From positions 1 through 24,845 of the forward strand of contig CAZIVO010000048.1 in the NCBI GenBank assembly GCA_964542765.1: 24,845 nt of DNA, read 5' to 3'. The notes below the pieces were generated by a model, which had not been told where the DNA came from, made no database searches, and was given only the letters and a program-made list of their open reading frames with translations. Every line of letters begins with the position of its first letter. Positions within the stretch are counted from its first letter, which is position 1. Positions 16,410 through 21,744 of this stretch are shown here, piece after piece. The DNA is from CAZIVO01 sp964542765 (GTDB lineage: Bacteria; Planctomycetota; UBA1135; UBA2386). Position numbers and translations under genes: made by a program.

Positions 16410-18256
16410 CACACGCCGGGCTTGCGCCGCATCGTCCTCTCGCAGATCTCGTTCTCGACTTCGACCAAGAACTCGTCGAACGGCATGGTCGCCTGCTCTT
16501 GCTCGCCGTAGCGGCGCACCGTGACGGAACCATCGGCCATCTCTTTTTCGCCGACGACCAGGAGGATCGGGATCTTGGCAGTGACAGCTTCGCGAATTTT
16601 CTTGCCCATCTTCTCGTCGTGGCGATCAATTTCGGTGCGGACCATTCGAGTGCGCAGTTCTGCCATCAACTTTTCTGCATATTCGACAAACCGCTCACTC
16701 ACCGGAATCAAGCGCACCTGGACTGGCGCTAACCAGGTTGGGAAGGCGCCTCCGAAGTGCTCGATCAGATAGGCGATGAAGCGCTCATGGGTGCCCAAGG
16801 GTGCGCGGTGCAGGACATAGGGGTGGTGCTCGGCGCCATCGGCACCGACATAGGTGAGGTTCATGCGGTCCGCCTGCGGCACGGCAAAATCGAGCTGGTT
16901 CGTGCTGAAGGTCTCTTCCCTACCGGTCACCGTCTTGAGTTGTATATCGATCTTCGGCCCATAGAAGGCAGCCTCACCGACGACTTCGGTGAAGGGCAGG
17001 CCGGATTCCTGCATTGCTGCGCGAACCTCTTCCTCCGACTTCTCCCAAGCGTGTGGGTCATCGACATACTTCTCCTTGCCCTTGGGATCGGCGGGATCCG
17101 AAAGGGACAGGCGCATGTAGTAGTCTTCGATCCCGAGAAGTTCGAAATACTCCTCGTGCAGTTTCATGACCGCCAGGAACTCCTGTCGGATCTGATCTTC
17201 GGTGCAGTAGATGTGGGCATCGTTCATGCACATGCCACGAACACGAAGAAGACCGCTGAGCGCACCGTGCTCCTCGAAGCGGTAGCACTGGCCGTATTCT
17301 GCGAGTCGTAATGGCAGGTCTCTGTAGCTGCGCTTGCGCGACGCGAAGATGCGATGATGATGCGGGCAGTTCATCGGCTTGAGGTAGTAGGTCTCCTTGG
17401 TCACCACCTCGCCATGCTCGTCGTGATCCTCGACGACCATCGGCGGATACATGACATCCTCGTAGTAGGGTAGGTGCCCGGATTGGTGATAGAGGTGCCC
17501 ACGGGTGATGTGAGGTGTGGCAACCCGGTGGTAGCCGGCCAAGAATTCCTTCTCTTTGGCGAGTTTTTCGAGTTCGTCACGAATTGCAGTGCCGCCTGGC
17601 AGCCATAGCGGCAGTCCCTTGCCTATTTCTTTGTCGATGACGTAGAGATCAAGTTGGGGGCCAAGCTTCTTGTGATCTCGCTTGAGTGCTTCTTCGTGCC
17701 GTCGAACTTCTTCTTCGAGTTGTTCTTTGGTTTCGAATGCCCACGCGTAGATCCTGGTCATCATCTTGTTGCGTTCGTCACCCCGCCAGTAGGCGCCGGC
17801 GATGGAACGAAGTCGGAAAGCTCCTTTGGGGAGGTTTCGCGTCGAGTCAACATGCGGGCCTTCGCAAAGATCCACGAAGGGGCCGTTGCTGTAGAAGCTC
17901 AGCGTTTCCAGTTGCTGCTCCCTTGCGAGTTCTTGGGCATACTCGGCCTTGTATGGTTCGCCCATCTCGGTGAGACGCTCGAGGGCGCTCGCGATAGAGA
18001 GTTCTTCGCATTCGAACTTCTGTCCCTGCTTGATGATCTGTTTCATCCGCTTGACGATGTCGGGGAAATCGTCCTCGGTGATAGGTTCGCTCAGGACAAA
18101 GTCGTAGTAGAAACCCGTATCGATGGGGGGGCCGAATCCACGGGTGCTCCCCGGGCGAAGTTCGAGAACCGCCTGGGCCATGACATGGGCCAGGGAATGC
18201 CGGAGTCGGTAGAGCGCGTCGGTGTCCTGCTCGAGATCGCTGGTGAGGGAGTTCAC
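16409..18256 (-). CDS. thrS: Threonyl-tRNA synthetase lacking the N-terminal TGS domain
   Basis: A 615-aa class II synthetase. It opens directly at the editing domain: HSLAH (His20, His24) and CEGPH (Cys131, His135) match the zinc-like editing site that hydrolyses Ser-tRNA-Thr. The catalytic domain has the zinc ligands Cys297 (MNCPHHH), His348 (NDAHIYC) and His483 (VLHRA). The anticodon-binding domain starts near FPTWLAPVQVRLIPV. E. coli ThrRS (642 aa) has a TGS (N1) domain of about 60 residues first; here only about 18 residues precede the editing domain, and the frame upstream closes at a TGA at 18305-18307. The start GTG 18256 has CTGAGG just before it; that GTG and its ribosome-binding site form one arm of a 9-bp hairpin, and a 31-codon leader ORF ends two bases upstream. 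Divergent from infC rather than preceding it. Confidence 0.95.
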   Translation of the reverse strand: MNSLTSDLEQDTDALYRLRHSLAHVMAQAVLELRPGSTRGFGPPIDTGFYYDFVLSEPITEDDFPDIVKRMKQIIKQGQKFECEELSIASALERLTEMGEPYKAEYAQELAREQQLETLSFYSNGPFVDLCEGPHVDSTRNLPKGAFRLRSIAGAYWRGDERNKMMTRIYAWAFETKEQLEEEVRRHEEALKRDHKKLGPQLDLYVIDKEIGKGLPLWLPGGTAIRDELEKLAKEKEFLAGYHRVATPHITRGHLYHQSGHLPYYEDVMYPPMVVEDHDEHGEVVTKETYYLKPMNCPHHHRIFASRKRSYRDLPLRLAEYGQCYRFEEHGALSGLLRVRGMCMNDAHIYCTEDQIRQEFLAVMKLHEEYFELLGIEDYYMRLSLSDPADPKGKEKYVDDPHAWEKSEEEVRAAMQESGLPFTEVVGEAAFYGPKIDIQLKTVTGREETFSTNQLDFAVPQADRMNLTYVGADGAEHHPYVLHRAPLGTHERFIAYLIEHFGGAFPTWLAPVQVRLIPVSERFVEYAEKLMAELRTRMVRTEIDRHDEKMGKKIREAVTAKIPILLVVGEKEMADGSVTVRRYGEQEQATMPFDEFLVEVENEICERTMRRKPGV

Positions 18257-18280
18257 CCTCAGATTTTTAACCTGAGGGTG
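18254..18280 (-). promoter_or_regulatory. Hairpin sequestering the thrS ribosome-binding site and start
   Basis: CACCCTCAG (18254-18262 on the plus strand) and CTGAGGGTG (18272-18280) are perfect reverse complements with a 9-nt loop. In the thrS mRNA the 3' arm is CTGAGGGTG, which contains the likely ribosome-binding site and the GTG start itself. Folding would hide the start. The leader ORF is translated through this stem and stops at the TGA inside the 3' arm, so ribosomes finishing it would open the hairpin. E. coli thrS is also regulated at its start, by a tRNA-like operator bound by ThrRS; this element is structurally different. Confidence 0.55.
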
Positions 18281-18354
18281 CGGGTCTGGGAAGCTTTCAA
18301 ACCTTCAGTCCATATGCCAGGGACCTTCTGGATCGCCATCTCGCCAATTTTCAT
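18259..18354 (-). CDS. 31-codon leader ORF directly upstream of thrS
   Basis: ATG 18354 is preceded by AAGGGG (plus-strand 18363-18368) with 8-nt spacing, a better ribosome-binding site than that of most genes here. The peptide begins MKIGEMAIQKVPG, ends LRLKI and has only two threonines, so it is not a classical Thr-rich attenuator. Its TGA (18259-18261) is two bases from the thrS GTG. The arrangement implies translational coupling and melting of the start hairpin. No known peptide family is recognised. Confidence 0.45.
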   Translation of the reverse strand: MKIGEMAIQKVPGIWTEGLKASQTRTLRLKI

Positions 18355-18493
18355 GACCGGATCCCCTTGTTTCCGGCCATCCGTGGGCGACTCCCGAGAA
18401 AACTTGCAGCATCCGTAAGCAGTCAAAATTCGGTGTTCGTGAGATTTGCTATCTTTTCATTACTGTGGGGACGGGTTTACCTGGGGGCTTGCC

Positions 18494-18521
18494 TTGGCAT
18501 AGTCTGTCATCTAGGCATAAG
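18494..18521 (+). promoter_or_regulatory. Putative infC promoter
   Basis: TTGGCA (18494-18499, one mismatch to TTGACA), a 16-nt spacer and CATAAG (18516-18521, four of six matches to TATAAT) lie about 90-115 bp upstream of infC. A start near 18528 leaves a leader of about 80 nt. The call rests on consensus matching only. Confidence 0.4.
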
Positions 18522-18536
18522 TTGTCTCCATCCCGC

Positions 18537-18553
18537 CGGCCACGCCGTGGCCG
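18537..18553 (+). repeat. GC-rich hairpin in the infC leader
   Basis: CGGCCAC (18537-18543), a 3-nt loop GCC and GTGGCCG (18547-18553) form a perfect 7-bp stem in the predicted infC 5' leader, about 57 nt before the ATG. There is no T-run after it, so it is not a terminator. It may be a leader regulatory or stabilising structure. Confidence 0.4.
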
Positions 18554-18610
18554 ACGATAAGATCCACCCCCAACCTGACACAGGAGTTCAAATCTTGAGG
18601 AACTGTTTGC

Positions 18611-19153
18611 ATGGCTCCTAGGCCTCGCCCGCGGCGTGGCCCCCCGCCTCCGCGCGGCCCACGAATCAACCACCAGATCCGCATGCGCCAGGTGCGCTGC
18701 ATCGACGCCGACGGCAGTCAACTCGGAGTCATCGACACCGCGGATGCCATGGCTCTGGCTAATCGTAAGGATCTCGATCTCGTCGAGATTGCTCCGGATC
18801 AGCGCCCACCAGTGGCGCGGATCATGGACTTTGGCAAGTACAAGTACGAGCTGAAGAAGAAGGAGCAAGCCAGCAAGAAGAAGCAGCACTTCGTCAAGGT
18901 CAAGGAGGTCCGGGTACGACCCAAGATCGGCGAGCACGATATACAGGTGAAGGTTCGACGTGCGCGTGAGTTCCTGGAAGCCGGTGACAAGGTGCAGGTC
19001 AACTGCCTCTTCCGTGGGCGCGAGATGGCACACAAGGAAGTGGCGCACCGGGTCATGATGCATGTCTTCGAGTTGCTCGAGGACATCTCCAAGATCGAGC
19101 GGCAACCTCACATGGAAGGTCGGCGTATGATCATGCTCTTGAGCAAAAAATGA
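18611..19153 (+). CDS. infC: Translation initiation factor IF-3
   Basis: A 180-aa cytoplasmic factor that binds the 30S subunit and polices start-codon choice. The N-terminal domain (RINHQIR, then DADGSQLGVI and LDLVEIAP), the linker around RIMDFGKYKYE and the Lys-rich helix with the C-terminal domain (KVKEVRVRPKIGEHD to HRVMMHVFE) are all conserved. The first 18 residues are an unusual Arg/Pro run. The start is ATG 18611 with GAGGAA at 18597-18602 and 8-nt spacing; an in-frame stop at 18596-18598 rules out any upstream start. E. coli infC uses AUU for autoregulation, so this gene appears to lack that control. It is divergent from thrS and separated from rpmI by an antisense gene. Confidence 0.96.
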   Translation: MAPRPRPRRGPPPPRGPRINHQIRMRQVRCIDADGSQLGVIDTADAMALANRKDLDLVEIAPDQRPPVARIMDFGKYKYELKKKEQASKKKQHFVKVKEVRVRPKIGEHDIQVKVRRAREFLEAGDKVQVNCLFRGREMAHKEVAHRVMMHVFELLEDISKIERQPHMEGRRMIMLLSKK

Positions 19154-19200
19154 TCGTGCGTTAGCTCAGCTTGGCATGGCCGGCGAGCATTCTTCGGAGA

Positions 19201-19227
19201 CGTCGCGCATCACGCTGGCGCGCGACG
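19201..19227. repeat. 8-bp GC-rich inverted repeat after infC
   Basis: CGTCGCGC (19201-19208) and GCGCGACG (19220-19227) are exact reverse complements with an 11-nt loop, about 50 nt after the infC stop and covering the stop of the antisense membrane gene. No T-run follows. It could slow readthrough from infC or protect 3' ends of either transcript, or be chance in GC-rich sequence. Confidence 0.3.
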
Positions 19228-20055
19228 GAACATGAGAGCGGCGAAACCGATCCCTCCCGCGCTCATGAAAGTGAATGCTGGCCACACCAAGAGTTGCGGA
19301 ACCCATAAGACCCAGGTGAGTTGCTGGCTGGAACCGGGCAGTAACTCCAAAGGAGTCTGGGTGAAAACATTGGCGATGAAGTCGATGCTGTGAACATCGA
19401 GTGAGGTGCCCCATCGGTGAGTGGTGGCGAAGGTGCCGAAGATCGCCAGGGGCAGACGAGCCAATGCGATGAAGATGGACAGGTTCAGTATGAGTGGTGC
19501 GAAGTCTTTGCTTCGCTGGGCCAGCAGCAGTGCCGCGGCCACCGTCGCAGGAATCACTGCAAACTCCAGCCTGGAGATGGGCCCTATCCCCAGCGCGATG
19601 GTGGCGGGCGCTGCGCTCTTTTCCAGTGCGAGGACCAGGGCGGAACCGCCCCAGGCCAGGACAAGTGGGGCCCCGAAAGGGTGGGCCGTCCCCTGGGATC
19701 GTGAACGGTGCGCCGCCCAGAGAGCCCAGAGAAAACACCAGACCAGGGCAATGGCAGCCCATTGCCAGGCAGGCGCCTGGGCAGTATCGACGACAAAATC
19801 CTTCGGCGCAGGGCGCTGCCCGTCATAGGCCACGAAGTTGTGGGTGATGATGAGCTCGATCGTCTCGAATCGGCCTGTAAAGGTGATAACGAGCAGCAGG
19901 GCCCCCAGGAGGGCCAGAAACCCACCTGCCAGACGGCGTGCGGAGGGCGTGGTGATCGCCAGGAAGGGCACAAAGAAGGCTGAAAGGCCGATAGTGTGGT
20001 AGAGGGCACCCATGAATGGCGGACCATGCAGGGAGCGGCCCACGGAAACAAGCAC
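19210..20055 (-). CDS. Polytopic membrane protein of unknown function
   Basis: An integral membrane protein with about seven hydrophobic segments, for example GLSAFFVPFLAI, LAGGFLALLGALLLVITF, AIALVWCFLWALWAA, LVLAWGGSALVLALE, AVIPATVAAALLLA, FIALARLPLAIFGTF and the C-terminal LLVWPAFTFMSAGGIGFAALMF. I recognise no family. The frame is open to 20244, but the first 38 codons of that version are antisense to rpmI (Lys codons read backwards give Leu/Phe), so they are not trusted. GTG 20055 has AGGG 6 nt upstream and leaves 73 bp for divergent promoters; ATG 20130 is the alternative and would overlap the rpmI start by two bases. It lies opposite to and between infC and rpmI, two genes that are normally adjacent. 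Confidence 0.7.
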   Translation of the reverse strand: MLVSVGRSLHGPPFMGALYHTIGLSAFFVPFLAITTPSARRLAGGFLALLGALLLVITFTGRFETIELIITHNFVAYDGQRPAPKDFVVDTAQAPAWQWAAIALVWCFLWALWAAHRSRSQGTAHPFGAPLVLAWGGSALVLALEKSAAPATIALGIGPISRLEFAVIPATVAAALLLAQRSKDFAPLILNLSIFIALARLPLAIFGTFATTHRWGTSLDVHSIDFIANVFTQTPLELLPGSSQQLTWVLWVPQLLVWPAFTFMSAGGIGFAALMFRRAPA

Positions 20056-20128
20056 AAGAAACCCTGTACCGGCCTTGCCTGTGCCGGAACTGCTCGCTAG
20101 CTTGTCCCGCCGTTCCCACGCAATAGCC

Positions 20129-20326
20129 ATGACGAAGCAGAAGACAAAGAAGGGAGTGGTCAAGCGGATGAAGTTGACCAAGTCCGGGAAAGTCAAGCGC
20201 AGGAAAGCGTTTACGTCGCACATCATGGTGCGGCGAAGCACCAAGCGTAAGCGTCATCTGCGCTCGGCGACCCTGTGTGTAGGGCGGTTCGGAAAGACCA
20301 TGGCGCAGGCGCTGGGAGAGGGCTGA
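20129..20326 (+). CDS. rpmI: Ribosomal protein bL35
   Basis: A 65-aa basic protein of the large subunit. The N-terminal pattern KQKTKKGVVKRMKLTKSGK followed by RRKAFTSHIM and STKRKRHLR is diagnostic of bL35, and the length equals that of E. coli (65). ATG 20129 matches the family N-terminus; the longer open frame upstream adds Pro/Arg residues with no family support. No Shine-Dalgarno sequence is visible before the ATG, and no infC transcript on this strand is close: infC ends 975 bp upstream, beyond an opposite-strand gene. A private promoter must lie close by or the leader must be very long. The rplT ATG follows 3 bp after its stop, so the two are coupled. Confidence 0.93.
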   Translation: MTKQKTKKGVVKRMKLTKSGKVKRRKAFTSHIMVRRSTKRKRHLRSATLCVGRFGKTMAQALGEG

Positions 20327-20329
20327 TAG

Positions 20330-20680
20330 ATGCGTACAACCAATGCTCCAGCGACGCGACGCCGTCGCAACCGAGTTCTGAAGCGGGCCAAGGGTTTCCG
20401 CGGCGCTCGCAGCAAGCTCTTCCGCATGGCCAAGGAATCGACTCTACGGGCCGATGCTTTTGCGTATGTCGGTCGTCGGCAGAAGAAACGCGATTTCCGG
20501 CGGTTGTGGATCATCCGACTCAGTGCGGCGGCGGAAGCCAATGGGATGCGCTACAGCCGATTCATCGATGGTTGTAACAAGGCCGGGATTGCTCTGAATC
20601 GCAAGGAGCTCTCCGAACTGGCGATTCACGATCCCGCGACCTTCTCGAAGATCTGCGAGCAGGCGAAGGCGGCCCTCTGA
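20330..20680 (+). CDS. rplT: Ribosomal protein bL20
   Basis: A 116-aa 23S rRNA-binding assembly protein. RRRNRVLKRAKGFRGARSKLFRMAKE at the N-terminus, then YVGRRQKKRDFRRLWIIRLSAAA and the C-terminal globular part (GMRYSRFIDGCNKAGIALNRKEL) match the family along its whole length (E. coli 118 aa). ATG 20330 lies 3 bp after the rpmI stop, with GAGGG inside rpmI as ribosome-binding site. In E. coli bL20 represses rpmI-rplT translation by binding the leader; no comparable structure is apparent here. pheS follows 41 bp downstream. Confidence 0.97.
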   Translation: MRTTNAPATRRRRNRVLKRAKGFRGARSKLFRMAKESTLRADAFAYVGRRQKKRDFRRLWIIRLSAAAEANGMRYSRFIDGCNKAGIALNRKELSELAIHDPATFSKICEQAKAAL

Positions 20681-20721
20681 GCGAGGCTCGCTGGTCGGCT
20701 CTTGGCCTCGGAGGCTGACCT

Positions 20722-21744
20722 TTGGAGATCAAGCGCGAAGACTGGCTGGCTGCGGTGGAAGCAGCCGAAGATCAGGCTGGCCTGAAGCAGCTTGAGAATG
20801 ATCTTTTGGGCAAAAAGGGGGCGGTCACTGAACTGGTGAAGTCCATCGCTGCCTTGCCCAAGGAAGACCGCCGCGATGCGGGTAAGGCGGCCAATGCCGT
20901 CAAGACCGAACTAGAGCAGGCGGTCGAGCATCGACGAGCGGCCCTGACGAAACAATCGATGGCGGCTGATCTCGATGCCTCGGACTTTGATCCCACACAG
21001 CCTGGCGAACCGCTGCCACAAGGGACCCTTCACCCGATCACGATCGTCGAGAATCAGATTGTCGACATCTTCAGTTCGATGGGTTTTTCCTGGCGTGACG
21101 GTCCTGAGATCGAGACGGAGTTCTTCAATTTCGAAGCCTTGAACATACCTGCCGACCACCCCGCACGGGACGCGCAGGACACATTCTGGCTTGAGGATGG
21201 TTCGTTGCTGCGAACCCACACCTCGCCGGTCCAGATCCGGACCATGCGGGAAGAGAAACCACCGATCCGGATCATTGTCCCCGGTCGGACCTTCCGGCAA
21301 GAAACTCTCGACGCCAGCCATGAGCATACCTTCCATCAGGTGGAGGGACTGGCCGTCGACCGAGGCGTGTCCGTGGCTCATCTGATCCACACCATGAAGA
21401 CGATGCTGCGCGGATTGTTCGAAAAGGATGTGGAGGTCCGGCTGCGGCCTGGATTCTTCCCTTTTGTCGAGCCGGGCTTCGAGCTGGATATGAGCTGCAT
21501 CCTGTGTGATGGGGCAGGTTGCTCGGCCTGCAAGAAACTTGGCTGGATGGAGATCCTTGGCTGCGGCATGGTTCATCCGAAGGTCCTGAGCGTTTGCGGC
21601 ATCGATCCCGAGGAATACTCCGGCTTCGCCTTTGGCCTGGGCCTCTCGCGCGTGACCATGCTGAAATTTGGCATCAACGATGTCCGCTTGATGATGGGCG
21701 GAGATTTGCGGTTCCTCGCACAGTTCGAGGAGATCGGGCCATGA
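20722..21744 (+). CDS. pheS: Phenylalanyl-tRNA synthetase alpha subunit
   Basis: The 340-aa catalytic subunit of the (alpha-beta)2 enzyme that charges tRNA-Phe. An N-terminal coiled coil (about 1-85) binds tRNA. The class II core follows: motif 2 FRQETLDASHEHTFHQVEG, then FPFVEPGFELD and motif 3 GFAFGLGLSRVTMLKFG. A short Cys-containing stretch (MSCILCDGAGCSACKK, four Cys) near residue 255-270 resembles the small-metal-binding type insert seen in some bacterial PheS proteins. The start is TTG 20722, supported by GGAGG at 20710-20714 with 7-nt spacing. The TGA stop overlaps the pheT ATG (ATGA), so the subunits are translationally coupled. Confidence 0.97.
   Translation: MEIKREDWLAAVEAAEDQAGLKQLENDLLGKKGAVTELVKSIAALPKEDRRDAGKAANAVKTELEQAVEHRRAALTKQSMAADLDASDFDPTQPGEPLPQGTLHPITIVENQIVDIFSSMGFSWRDGPEIETEFFNFEALNIPADHPARDAQDTFWLEDGSLLRTHTSPVQIRTMREEKPPIRIIVPGRTFRQETLDASHEHTFHQVEGLAVDRGVSVAHLIHTMKTMLRGLFEKDVEVRLRPGFFPFVEPGFELDMSCILCDGAGCSACKKLGWMEILGCGMVHPKVLSVCGIDPEEYSGFAFGLGLSRVTMLKFGINDVRLMMGGDLRFLAQFEEIGP

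Noticed and set aside
20056..20244. N-terminal extension of the membrane protein, apparently adding a helix
   Set aside because: The extra hydrophobic stretch is the reverse reading of Lys-rich rpmI codons; ATG 20130 remains possible but has no ribosome-binding site.
21519..21740. N-terminal extension of pheT
   Set aside because: Lies within conserved pheS; the pheT family starts at MRISINW (21741), overlapping the pheS stop.
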